Source: Myxococcales bacterium
GTDB taxonomy: Bacteria > Myxococcota_A > Polyangia > Haliangiales > Haliangiaceae
Direction: 5' to 3'
Length of the DNA: 64,000 nucleotides
Assembly: GCA_947483555.1 (NCBI GenBank)
Contig: CANKMW010000003.1
Location: forward strand, 1-64,000
Part shown: positions 1 to 8,026 of the stretch, piece by piece
How the letters are laid out: the number at the start of each line of letters is the position of its first letter
How positions within the stretch are numbered: the first letter of the stretch is position 1
Position numbers and translations under genes: made by a program
The notes under the pieces: model-generated
Databases searched by the model: none
Told to the model about the DNA's origin: nothing
The model's input: only the letters and a program-made list of their open reading frames with translations

Positions 1-114
1 CGCAACCCCGAGCGCTGGTCGCGCCACACCCGACCGTGGAGCCGCCCCGAGACCGTCACCCTCAACCCGGAGGCCAATCACGCAGCAGCCAAGCCCGACC
101 GACTCGCAGCATGA
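1..114 (+). CDS. IS3-type transposase, C-terminal fragment (runs off window start)
   Basis: The first reading frame is open from base 1 to a TGA at 112-114. The visible 37 residues include NPERWSRHTRPWSRPETV followed by a TLNPE motif, which resembles the C-terminal tail of IS3-family OrfB transposases (NPxRWS...LNP). No catalytic residue lies in the window because the gene starts upstream. It sits next to other accessory ORFs and a RAYT transposase, which fits a mobile corner. The family call rests on a short tail only. Confidence 0.5.
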   Translation, partial: RNPERWSRHTRPWSRPETVTLNPEANHAAAKPDRLAA

Positions 115-147
115 CGATTCACGCGACAACTACCTTGATTCCTGCCG

Positions 148-522
148 GTGCTGACCGACGGCCAGAGCCTGCCCAAGCTGCTCACGTCGGTGGAGGACGT
201 CCTGGGCGCGATTCGGCAGAGAACAATGAAGCTCCGACACCTGGGGGCTGCCGAGTCGCCGTTCTCGATCGCCGAGAGAGGAGGGCGGCACGCGGGCTTC
301 CTGCGGAACGCTCGGAAGATGAGCGACTCGCAGATGGTTCGAGCTCGTACGAACCTGCAGAAACAGATCGAGATTCATGAAGCCAAGATCGACAATCCAC
401 GCGAGTTCATCGACACCTGGGACACGATGGACCCGCGACGGCAAGCGGGGCTGATCAGACACTGGTACAAGGAAATCGACGACTTCGCGGACCAGCAATC
501 AATCCTCGGTGCACTACTCTAG
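148..522 (+). CDS. hypothetical protein, 124 aa
   Basis: This ORF has a GTG start and no family that I recognise. The middle and C-terminal parts (about residues 55-115) are strongly charged and look helical, with a stretch NLQKQIEIHEAKIDN that could form a coiled coil and a C-terminal RHWYKEIDDF segment. Such tails occur at the ends of recombinases, so it could be a remnant of one, but no catalytic motif is visible. It lies 33 bases after the transposase fragment and 14 bases before the next small ORF. It may be a decayed gene piece. Confidence 0.35.
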   Translation: MLTDGQSLPKLLTSVEDVLGAIRQRTMKLRHLGAAESPFSIAERGGRHAGFLRNARKMSDSQMVRARTNLQKQIEIHEAKIDNPREFIDTWDTMDPRRQAGLIRHWYKEIDDFADQQSILGALL

Positions 523-536
523 CCAAGAGGCCTGCA

Positions 537-821
537 ATGGAAGAAACAGCCTTGTCGTATTTGCAGGACCTCGTCCACATCCTACGAGAAAGCGCGCGTG
601 AGGCGAGAGAGGAATGTCGTGCAAGCGGAGGCGCCGACACCTTCGAGTGCGGTAGGGCGCTGGCCTATGCGGAGGTGCTGAGCCGAATGCAGTGCCAGGC
701 CGACGCTTTCATGATTCCCCGCACTGCGCTCGGACTGGATGGCTTCGACCCCGCCGCTGATCTGGCGTCTGTACCGGAGGATCCGGACCGGGAGGATCCG
801 GAGGATCCGGACCGGGGTTGA
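537..821 (+). CDS. hypothetical protein, 94 aa, tail encoded by repeat DNA
   Basis: The ATG start follows ccaagaggcctgca, which offers a purine-rich binding site. Residues 5-75 look like a helical protein with two Cys (ECRASGG and FECGRAL). The C-terminal tail DPDREDPEDPDRG is encoded by tandem GGATCCGG-type repeat DNA that also occurs outside the gene, so the natural stop may have been replaced when the repeat arrived. No function is assignable. It directly precedes the RAYT transposase gene. Confidence 0.5.
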   Translation: MEETALSYLQDLVHILRESAREAREECRASGGADTFECGRALAYAEVLSRMQCQADAFMIPRTALGLDGFDPAADLASVPEDPDREDPEDPDRG

Positions 822-825
822 TTCG
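798..825 (+). repeat. 28-bp direct repeat, left copy (REP-like, GGATCC core)
   Basis: A 28-base sequence beginning CCGGAGGATCCGG and ending GGGTTGATTCG is repeated exactly at 2467-2494 in the same orientation. It holds the palindrome GGATCC within CCGGATCCGG-like DNA. Together the two copies bracket the RAYT transposase and a 124-aa ORF. RAYT transposases are known to act on REP palindromes near their own gene, so this is the natural candidate substrate. Confidence 0.7.
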
Positions 826-970
826 GACCCACTTGGAGGTGTCCGACGAGCTGTCCGGCTGACGTCCGAATGCCGGACACCATCCGGCCAGAGTTCGGAC
901 GTTGCGCGCCAGCGCGTAGGAAGTCCGCCGGGTTCGAAGATGGCAGGGCAGGTGCATGGGCGAGGCCAGC

Positions 971-1870
971 ATGTCTCTTCCGCGCGAAGTGATCCCCGGA
1001 CGCTTCTACATGATCACCCGCCGCTGCACGCAGCGTCAGTTCCTCCTGAGGCCGGATGCGGCGACCAACAACGCCTTCATCTACTGCCTTGGCGAGGCCG
1101 CGGCCCGGTTTCAGATCGACGTCATCATGCCGTCGGTCCTTTCCAATCACCACCACACCGTCGTCTACGACCGGCCCGGGAAGATCATCGAGTTCGCCGA
1201 GCACCTTCACAAGCTGGTGGCGAAGGCGCAGAACGCCCTCCGGGGACGCTGGGAGAACTTCTGGTCGAGCGAGCAGATGTGCCTCGTGCGGCTCGTCGAC
1301 GCCGCCGACGTTCTCGACAAGGTCGTGTACGCCGCCACGAACCCAGTCAAAGATCGCCTCGTCGAACGCGTCCACCACTGGCCCGGGGTCAACGGGCTGT
1401 CGGCGTTGCTGACCCGGAGGCCCCTCGAGGCAGTTCGGCCACGCCACTTCTTCCGTCCGCACGGCCCGATGCCGGTGCGTGTCAGCTTGGAGCTCGTGGT
1501 CCCGCCGGAGCTCGGCGATCCTGAACAGATCCGGCACGAGCTGCGGGACAGGGTCGCCGCCGTGGAGGAGCGCATCGCGGCTGACCGACGTCGCGACGGT
1601 GTGGGTGTGGTCGGTCGGCGCTCACTCCTCCGGCAGTCCTGGCGAGGGCAACCGGTGAGCCACGAGCCGCGGCGGAACCTGCGGCCCCGCCTGGCCGCGC
1701 GAAGCGTGTGGTCGCGGATCGAGGCACTGCGCCGCAATCGGGAGTTCCTCGCCGCCTACCGATGGGCCCGCGCCAGCTGGTGCGCCGGCGCGACGGTCGC
1801 CTTCCCAGTCGGCACGTACTGGCTACGGCGCTTCGCCAACGTACCGGTCATGACATCGACACCGACGTGA
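971..1870 (+). CDS. REP-associated tyrosine transposase (RAYT, Y1/HUH type)
   Basis: This is a single-strand DNA transposase of the IS200/Y1 superfamily, 299 aa from the ATG at 971 (an in-frame ATG at 956 adds five residues). The N-terminal RFYMITRRC strand, the metal-binding SNHHHTVV segment (H60-H62) and the conserved helix YAATNPVKDRL (Y120 the likely nucleophile) follow the family order. The central U position of the HUH motif is itself His. The C-terminal 130 residues are basic and less conserved. The gene is flanked by GGATCC-core repeats, including an exact 28-bp direct repeat on both sides, as expected for a RAYT with its REP elements. No transposase inverted repeats were seen. Confidence 0.8.
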   Translation: MSLPREVIPGRFYMITRRCTQRQFLLRPDAATNNAFIYCLGEAAARFQIDVIMPSVLSNHHHTVVYDRPGKIIEFAEHLHKLVAKAQNALRGRWENFWSSEQMCLVRLVDAADVLDKVVYAATNPVKDRLVERVHHWPGVNGLSALLTRRPLEAVRPRHFFRPHGPMPVRVSLELVVPPELGDPEQIRHELRDRVAAVEERIAADRRRDGVGVVGRRSLLRQSWRGQPVSHEPRRNLRPRLAARSVWSRIEALRRNREFLAAYRWARASWCAGATVAFPVGTYWLRRFANVPVMTSTPT

Positions 1871-2015
1871 ATCTGGGCGAGTACGGCAGACGCGCGAGCC
1901 CGTCGCTCGCGCCGTCGCGGCGTGGCTCGGCAACGATGCTCACCCGCCGGCGCGGCGGCGAGCCTCGTGTCAGCGGCGTCGGCTCGCTGCACCTGGGGCA
2001 ATCGCTGCCATTCAA

Positions 2016-2062
2016 CGTCGGTCTGGATCCTGCGGTCTGGATCCTGGGATCCTGCCAGGATC
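2016..2062 (+). repeat. GGATCC-core short tandem repeats
   Basis: Two near-identical 14-base units, each containing GGTCTGGATCCTG, lie in tandem, followed by GGGATCC and CAGGATC. The core is the same GGATCC palindrome as in the 28-bp repeats. The block lies between the RAYT gene and the following small ORF, directly upstream of its start codon. Confidence 0.55.
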
Positions 2063-2070
2063 TACTATCC

Positions 2071-2445
2071 ATGAAATACGATATCGCTCTTGGTTCCTTG
2101 CGCAGAGGGATTCCACTCGCTGCGCATGTGAAGCCTCTGCGGCCAAATGCACGAGCGTGGATCGGGATCTATCCACTCCTCGATCCGCGAGCAACCGATA
2201 CGGCCCCGGTGTTGCGACGTCATCGGATTGCGTCTGTACCCGAAGGGGAACTCTTGTGCTGCGTGCGAGTGTTCGAAGTCGACGAGGCTTCCCTGGAGGG
2301 CGATCGCTGGTTGTGCGAGGAGGACCTGCATCCGCGATCGGAGCGGGTCGTCGTCGGTGTGGCCGCCCTGGCAGCGGAGATAGAACGCTGCGGCGTTGGC
2401 GAGGACGCACTCGAGTACCAGGGTGATATTGACTATCCCATCTGA
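2071..2445 (+). CDS. hypothetical protein, 124 aa
   Basis: An ATG-initiated ORF with lower GC than its neighbours and with no family I recognise. Residues 20-120 read as a compact globular protein with alternating hydrophobic positions (ELLCCVRVFEV, RVVVGVAALAAEIER) and an acidic end (DIDYPI). It has two adjacent Cys (C74-C75 approximately) but no clear metal motif. It lies inside the 28-bp direct repeats together with the RAYT gene, so it may be cargo of the same element. The start region is preceded by GGATCC repeats rather than a clear ribosome site. Confidence 0.5.
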   Translation: MKYDIALGSLRRGIPLAAHVKPLRPNARAWIGIYPLLDPRATDTAPVLRRHRIASVPEGELLCCVRVFEVDEASLEGDRWLCEEDLHPRSERVVVGVAALAAEIERCGVGEDALEYQGDIDYPI

Positions 2446-2466
2446 TCTGCAGGATCCGGACCGCTG

Positions 2467-2494
2467 CCGGAGGATCCGGACCGGGGTTGATTCG
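2467..2494 (+). repeat. 28-bp direct repeat, right copy
   Basis: This is an exact copy of the sequence at 798-825. The segment 826-2466 between the copies contains the RAYT gene and one small ORF. The bases outside the two copies differ, so the identity is limited to the 28 bases. Confidence 0.7.
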
Positions 2495-2566
2495 ATGATC
2501 CTCCCTCGACCTGAGCAGCACCTGTAGTCGCAGCCGTCTCGGTACGGCTCGCCGACTCCGTGTTAC

Positions 2567-3450
<884 letters not shown>

Positions 3451-3454
<4 letters not shown>

Positions 3455-4191
3455 CCGCGAGCTGGCTCGGCCACGAGCGGATCACGCTCGAGGTCTGCGC
3501 CTCGACCAGCGACGTCGCGCTCGCCCACGCGCGCGCCGGCGCGGCCCATGGCGTCATCGTGGTCGCCGATGCGCAGACCGCGGGCCGGGGCCGCCTCGGC
3601 CGGCCGTGGGCGTCGCCGCCGGGCGCCAACCTGTACCTGTCCGCGATCGTCCGCTCGTCGCGTCCGCTCGCCGAGCTGGCGCCGCTGACGCTGGCGATCG
3701 GGATCGGCGTCGTCGACGCGGTGCGCGCCGCGGGCGTTGCCGCCGCACTCAAGTGGCCCAACGACGTCGTGGTCGGAACCCGCAAGCTGGCCGGCATCCT
3801 GTGCGAGGTCGCGGGCGAGGGCTGCGTGGTCGCCGGCATCGGCGTCAACGTCAACGGCGCCGCGGCCGAGCTGCCGTCCGAGCTCACCGCGCGCGCGACC
3901 TCGATCGCGGACCAGCTCGGCGGCCTGGTGTCGCGGGCCGCCTTCACGGAAGCGCTGCTCACTGCGGTCGAGGCGTGGATCGATCGTTTCCTGGCCGGCG
4001 GCGTGCCGGCGATCGCGGCGGCCTGGGAGGCGCGCATGGCCGCGGCGCTCGAGCTGCGCGTCGACCGCGGGCCGGGCGGCGGCGCCGTGATCGGGACGGC
4101 GCTCGGCCTCGATCGCGACGGTGCGCTCCGTCTCCGCGCCGCCGACGGGGTGATCCATCGCATCGTCGCCGGCGACGTCGCGATCGCCTGA
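3451..4191 (+). CDS. birA: biotin--[acetyl-CoA-carboxylase] ligase
   Basis: It attaches biotin to the biotin carboxyl carrier protein through biotinyl-AMP. The 246-aa protein begins with TTG at 3451, overlapping the nadC stop. The motifs [28 protein letters not shown] (biotin/ATP loop), [18 protein letters not shown] and AGIGVNVN are intact. There is no N-terminal helix-turn-helix, so this is the monofunctional class without the biotin operon repressor role. The C-terminal SH3-like domain ends in VAGDVAIA. The nadC-birA pairing is common in many bacteria. Confidence 0.93.
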
Positions 4192-4465
4192 ATGGCTGGC
4201 CCGAGAGACCGATGATACGACCCGGCGACCGTTGAAGGTCACGGCGACCAGCCTCCGCTTCCGCTATCGCTGCAACGACGAGGAATGCCGCTGCGCGGGC
4301 GGCTGCATTCCCGAGCAAGGTCGGACCCCACACGCTCCGGCACAGCAAGGCGATGCACACGACCACGACAAGAACCGCGAGTGGGCGCACGCCCGGGGCG
4401 CGAGCCGATCGGCACGATGTCCGCGCCGCGGTCGTCCTGGCCTGAGGATTGCTACCTGCGAGGTC

Positions 4466-5008
4466 ATGTGGACAAGCACGCAACGCCTGCGCCTCCTCGC
4501 TGCGATCCTCGGTCTTCTCGTGCTCGGGCGGGCTGGTCCCGCGGTCGCTGAGGAGGCGACCCTTACCGAGCTGGGCGGGGCGAAGACCCAGGGGCTCATC
4601 GAGGTCGATGCATCACCGGCCCGGGTTTACGCCCTGGTTACCGACTACGAGAACTGGCCGAACGTGCTCACCGACGTGAAGTCGGCGTCCGTGAAGGCGG
4701 GTGGCCGCGAAGACGCGAAGGTGAGGTTTGACTCGCGGGCGATGAAACACGCGGTGACGGTCCTATTCGAGAATGATGCCGACGTGGCGATCCGGTTCCG
4801 CCTGGTGGACGGGCCCCGGGGGGCGCGGGCGACCGGCGAGTACCTGCTCGAGTCGAGCGACGGTGGCAAGCGGACTCGGATCACGGCGACCCTTTACATG
4901 AACGTCGTCGGTGTCGTCAGCTGGCTGGTGCGCGACAAGACCATCCGCAAGATGCGGCAGCGGAAACTGCGCAGCGATCTCGAGGACGTCGCGCGCTACT
5001 TCGAGTAG
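4466..5008 (+). CDS. secreted SRPBCC/START-like domain protein
   Basis: A 180-aa protein starting at ATG 4466. Residues 1-28 form a signal peptide (basic MWTSTQRLR, a hydrophobic LLAAILGLLVLG, then AVAEE). The rest matches a polyketide-cyclase/START-like fold: EVDASPARVYALVTDYENWPN is the typical first helix and strand, and the C-terminal helix ends DLEDVARYFE. Such domains bind lipids or hydrophobic ligands; the ligand is unknown. The frame stays open upstream to 4232, but that part lacks the signal peptide order. Its 3' end overlaps a small minus-strand ORF by 13 bases. Confidence 0.75.
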   Translation: MWTSTQRLRLLAAILGLLVLGRAGPAVAEEATLTELGGAKTQGLIEVDASPARVYALVTDYENWPNVLTDVKSASVKAGGREDAKVRFDSRAMKHAVTVLFENDADVAIRFRLVDGPRGARATGEYLLESSDGGKRTRITATLYMNVVGVVSWLVRDKTIRKMRQRKLRSDLEDVARYFE

Positions 5009-5124
5009 ATGACGGCGTAGGCGAGCAGGGCGACCAGCCCGAGCCAGCCGATCGCGTACAGGGCGCGCCACCAGAGCGGTGGGCTCGCGGCCTCCGCGGT
5101 CGGCGCTCGATGTCGGTCGAACAT
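4996..5124 (-). CDS. predicted 42-aa single-pass membrane protein
   Basis: A short minus-strand ORF (ATG at 5124, TAG at 4996) reads MFDRHRAPTAEAASPPLWW and then a hydrophobic helix ALYAIGWLGLVALLAYAVIY ending in SK. One clear transmembrane segment follows a short basic/polar head, a form typical of membrane mini-proteins. The coding end overlaps the 3' end of the START-like gene on the other strand. A GGCCGGGGC stretch just before the ATG is only a weak ribosome site. The ORF could also be chance. Confidence 0.4.
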   Translation of the reverse strand: MFDRHRAPTAEAASPPLWWRALYAIGWLGLVALLAYAVIYSK

Positions 5125-5253
5125 GCCCCGGCCATGGAGTGGCGCGCCGGATCCGGCACGCGGTCGAGCGGCGCCGGGCGCGCGTCATCTACCCACGCGT
5201 GTATGGACTGTTCCGGTACTTCCCAATGATCGTGCGGCGGTTGCTCGACCGGC

Positions 5254-6174
5254 TCACGCCGCGGCCGCCGCCGCGATCGTCTCCTTGAAGCGGTTGCAGA
5301 TCAGCTCGGCGGCATCGCGCGAGTGCGAGCACATCCAGAAGACGCTGCCGTCGACCTCGACAAGCTTCTTGTCGAGCGGGGGCAGGCGCCCGAACAGGGC
5401 GCGGATGTAGTCAGGGGCGAAGCCGCGGGTCGGAACGACGAACATGGTCGGCATCTGCAGCTCCGCGAGCGGGCGCGGCGGTGGGGTATCGAGGAGCGAG
5501 AGGATCGCGGCGATCGGGTAGCGCCGATCGAAGCCAGGATCTCGCTCATAGGCGTCGACCAGGCGCGCCTCGATCGCGTGCGCGGGCTCGACCGGATCGA
5601 CCATCTCGCGGAAGTCGAGGTACGAGCGGATCGGCATCGTGGTGCCGGGGCGAATGCGGGCGAGCGCGCGCGCCACGGGGAGCAGCGCGCGCCTGCGTCG
5701 GGATCCGCGGCCGCGCATCGTGGCGTCGCGGAACGCCGGCTCGTCGAGGATCGCCGGCGCGTTCTGGTAGATCGCGCTCTGCACTGGCGCCCCCCGCAGG
5801 GCGAGGTAGAAGGCGGCGAAGCCGCCGAGACCCTCGGCAAACACGCCGATCCGCTCGTTCCACCGCGACGCGATGTGACCGAGCGCGAGCTCGTGCCGGT
5901 CGACGAGCTCGGAGATGGTCCGGCCGCCCTGCTTCGGCATGATGAAGACGTTGTAGCCGCGTGCGTTGATGCGGTAGCCGAGCTCCGCGAAGACATATGC
6001 GTGGCCGCCCGAGCCCGGCGAGATCACGACGCAGGGGGCGCCCCGATCGGCGGCGAGGTGGAGGAGCTCCAGCGGCTCGCGAGCGCTCGAAACCAGGACC
6101 ATCTCCAGCCGGCGCGCCACCTCGTCGGGGTCGAGCTCGAGGATGTACCGCTTCCAGTAGCTCGGATCGTTCAA
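5254..6174 (-). CDS. alpha/beta hydrolase-fold protein lacking the nucleophile Ser
   Basis: A 306-aa protein with an alpha/beta hydrolase layout: an early strand-turn VVISPGSGGHAYVFAELGYRI (oxyanion region), a NVFIMPKQGG strand, and the nucleophile elbow VFAEGLGGFAAFYLAL at residues 111-126. The usual GxSxGG reads AEGLGG here, so Gly115 occupies the Ser position. A late Asp-containing strand (TMFVVPTRGFAPDY) and a C-terminal CSHSRD His are present. The missing Ser suggests loss of hydrolase activity or a different role. It starts with TTG behind a GGAG site, one base after the upstream lipoprotein stop, so the two form an operon. Confidence 0.7.
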   Translation of the reverse strand: MNDPSYWKRYILELDPDEVARRLEMVLVSSAREPLELLHLAADRGAPCVVISPGSGGHAYVFAELGYRINARGYNVFIMPKQGGRTISELVDRHELALGHIASRWNERIGVFAEGLGGFAAFYLALRGAPVQSAIYQNAPAILDEPAFRDATMRGRGSRRRRALLPVARALARIRPGTTMPIRSYLDFREMVDPVEPAHAIEARLVDAYERDPGFDRRYPIAAILSLLDTPPPRPLAELQMPTMFVVPTRGFAPDYIRALFGRLPPLDKKLVEVDGSVFWMCSHSRDAAELICNRFKETIAAAAAA

Positions 6175-6175
6175 G

Positions 6176-6754
6176 TCACTCCGCCTTCGCCACCACGTCG
6201 ACGCGCCGGCGCAGCTCCGTCACCTGAGCGTCGTCCTTGACGCCGAACATCACGGCGGTGCCGCCCGGCTCATCATGGACGACGACCTCGAGCTTCTCGA
6301 TCGCGAGCGGGTCGTCGGGGAAGCGGTCGAAGCCCTCCACGGCGAGCGCGGCGCGGTGGCACTCGAGGTGGGCGAGGACCTCCTCCTCGGAGCCGACCTT
6401 GGGGGTCAGGTGCAGGACGATGCCGCCGGGAACCTCGTCGGTCGCCTTGACCTCGGGCCAGGCGGTGACCGTGTCGGGCGCGCGATCCTCGCAGGCCGCC
6501 GTGTACTCGGCTTCGAGCTGCTCGGCGGCGCGGAGGTGCGCCGCGGCCAGTCGCTTGTGGTCCATGTGCACGCTCTGGTAGTAGGCCTTCGAATTGGCGT
6601 ACGCGAGCGTCGCGTCGGCCTCGGCCTGGTGAGACGCCGCCTCCTGGCGATGGCCCGCCGCCGAGTCTGCGTGCGCGCGGGTACCTGGGGCTGGGCGGCT
6701 GCACGCCGCCAGCGTCATGGGGACAGCGAGAAGGAGCAGGTTCTTGGTCATCAT
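6176..6754 (-). CDS. lipoprotein with His-rich helical domain
   Basis: A 192-aa predicted lipoprotein. The start at 6754 gives MMTKNLLLLAVPMTLAAC, a signal with a clean LAAC lipobox. Residues 20-95 are helical and rich in His (AGHRQEAASHQAEA, SVHMDHKRLAAAHLRAAEQ). The second half contains PGGIVLHLTPKVG and a final DEPGGTAVMFGVKDDAQV segment of unknown fold. His spacing suggests metal contact, which fits the neighbouring Met/His-rich and multicopper genes. A perfect 17-bp palindrome lies 59 bases upstream of the start codon. An alternative start at 6772 exists. Confidence 0.6.
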   Translation of the reverse strand: MMTKNLLLLAVPMTLAACSRPAPGTRAHADSAAGHRQEAASHQAEADATLAYANSKAYYQSVHMDHKRLAAAHLRAAEQLEAEYTAACEDRAPDTVTAWPEVKATDEVPGGIVLHLTPKVGSEEEVLAHLECHRAALAVEGFDRFPDDPLAIEKLEVVVHDEPGGTAVMFGVKDDAQVTELRRRVDVVAKAE

Positions 6755-6812
6755 GATTGTCTGGTCTTGCATCGCTCGTACCCGAGCTCGCCTCCTCCGA
6801 TGAAGGGGCACT

Positions 6813-6829
6813 GTGACCCGCAAGGTCAC
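6813..6829. promoter_or_regulatory. 17-bp palindrome GTGACC-N5-GGTCAC (site 1)
   Basis: The perfect dyad GTGACCCGCAAGGTCAC lies 59 bases upstream of the minus-strand lipoprotein start at 6754. Four related copies occur in other gaps of this region (6896, 7486, 15747, 16293), always with a 5-base spacer. The shape fits the operator of a dimeric regulator; the protein is unknown. Confidence 0.6.
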
Positions 6830-6895
6830 GCGGAAGAATCGGTGTTCGTCGCGCACGCGGACAGCACCAGCGCAACGCTTGCGCGCTCGCCACCT

Positions 6896-6912
6896 GTGAC
6901 CGCCGCGGTTAC
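6896..6912. promoter_or_regulatory. 17-bp palindrome GTGACC-N5-GGTTAC (site 2)
   Basis: This copy reads GTGACCGCCGCGGTTAC, with one arm mismatch (GGTTAC for GGTCAC). It lies 142 bases upstream of the 6754 lipoprotein start, in tandem with site 1 (start-to-start distance 83 bases). Confidence 0.5.
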
Positions 6913-6966
6913 TCTGGCGCAGCGATGGCCACGAAGCGAGGCATCACGACCCAGGAGGATCGCTCA

Positions 6967-7406
6967 TCACATGCAGCCCATCCGGCCGGTGGCCTCGTCC
7001 ATGCCGTCGAGCATGTCGTGCATCTCGCCGGCGTGGCGAGTCCCTCGGCGGTCGCCGCATCGAGGTCCACCGCCTGATCCATCGCGGTGCCGTGCTGGTC
7101 CATCTCGCCGAGCATGCCGTCGTGCATGTCGCGGAGGTCCTGCATGCCGGAGCCGTTGCAGTGCGACATCCCGTCCATCTCGCTGTCCATCATGTCCATC
7201 ATGTCGCCCATCGCGCCTTCATGACGATTCATCTCGTCGCGCACCTGCGCCAGCGAGTCGGCCGCGTCGGTCGTGGTGACGTGCGTGACGTTCTCCTGCC
7301 GCGCGTCGTCGATCATCGACCGCATCTCGTCGGGGTCCGACATCATCGAGCCACCGCAACCGGCCGTGCCGAGCGCCGCCGCGAGCATCCAGGTTGCCGT
7401 CTTCAT
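6967..7406 (-). pseudogene. Met/His-rich lipoprotein, one-base frameshift
   Basis: The start ATG at 7406 follows a strong GGAGGTG site and encodes MKTATWMLAAALGTAGC, a lipobox signal. The protein is Met-rich (GAMGDMMDMMDSEMDGMSH, GMSHCNGSGMQDLRDMHDG), a pattern typical of copper/silver binding. The frame then shifts near 7042-7044: in the opened frame the tail is unrelated and runs on, but reading one base over gives EMHDMLDGMDEATGRMGCM and a stop at 6967, exactly continuing the pattern. Adding one G to the G run restores a 146-aa protein. It is either a real mutation or a homopolymer sequencing error. Confidence 0.65.
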
Positions 7407-7485
7407 GGTTGCACCTCCGGATCCCGAGCGGTGGCAAGGGCCGGGCCGGCGGCTGCATTCCCGACGAGCAGACGGTACAGATCGC

Positions 7486-7502
7486 GTGACCAAGTCGCTC
7501 AC
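7486..7502. promoter_or_regulatory. 17-bp palindrome GTGACC-N5-GCTCAC (site 3)
   Basis: GTGACCAAGTCGCTCAC lies midway between divergent starts: 80 bases from the 7406 minus-strand ATG and 79 bases from the 7581 plus-strand ATG. One arm base deviates from the consensus. Its central position suggests shared control of both metal-protein genes. Confidence 0.5.
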
Positions 7503-7580
7503 GCTGTAACCGTGGACATCACTGCGGGTGTCGTGGCCTCGACGGGGTCGACTGGTGCGTGCCTTGCACTGGTGGCTCTC

Positions 7581-7982
7581 ATGATGCTTCGCACCATCCC
7601 CGCGCTCCTCCTCGCCGTTGCCGCAATTCTTGCGGGCGCCTGCACCAAGGACTCGTCGGATCGGTCGCCGGTCGCCACCGCGCCGCGTGAGCCCGACAAC
7701 CGCCTGAGCCGCATCGAAGACCCGAGCCTCGTCTGCATGGTCAACAACACGTACATGGGGAAGGCCCAGATCCCCGTGGAGGTCGATGGCAAGACCTACT
7801 TCGGCTGCTGCCCGATGTGCAAGGAGCGGCTGGCGAACGAGCTGGACACGCGCTTCGCGATCGATCCGGCAACCGGCGAGAAGGTCGACAAGGCGACCGC
7901 CGTGCTTGCCCAGGACGGCGAAGGCAGGGTGGTCTACTTCGCGAGCGACCACAACCTGCGCAACTATCGAGGCGCCCCATGA
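7581..7982 (+). CDS. TRASH/YHS-like metal-binding lipoprotein
   Basis: A 133-aa protein starting MMLRTIPALLLAVAAILAG then AC, a weak lipobox. The core has CMVNNTYMGKAQIPVEVDG and TYFGCCPMCKERL: a first Cys followed by a CCxxC pair, the pattern of TRASH/YHS-type domains that bind heavy metals. The Tyr/Phe-Gly-Cys-Cys-Pro-Met-Cys turn is the hallmark. It faces the frameshifted Met-rich lipoprotein across a shared palindrome. A periplasmic or outer-membrane metal carrier or sensor is the likely role. A GTG at 7512 would extend the N-terminus. Confidence 0.7.
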   Translation: MMLRTIPALLLAVAAILAGACTKDSSDRSPVATAPREPDNRLSRIEDPSLVCMVNNTYMGKAQIPVEVDGKTYFGCCPMCKERLANELDTRFAIDPATGEKVDKATAVLAQDGEGRVVYFASDHNLRNYRGAP

Positions 7983-8026
7983 ACGCGCGCGACACACTCC
8001 TCACGAGCGACCCCGGGTAGAGCACC

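Noticed and set aside
4226..4242. GCGACC-N6-GGTCAC upstream of the START-like gene
   Set aside because: The spacer is 6 bases and one arm base differs, whereas all five metal-region sites have 5; treated as chance.
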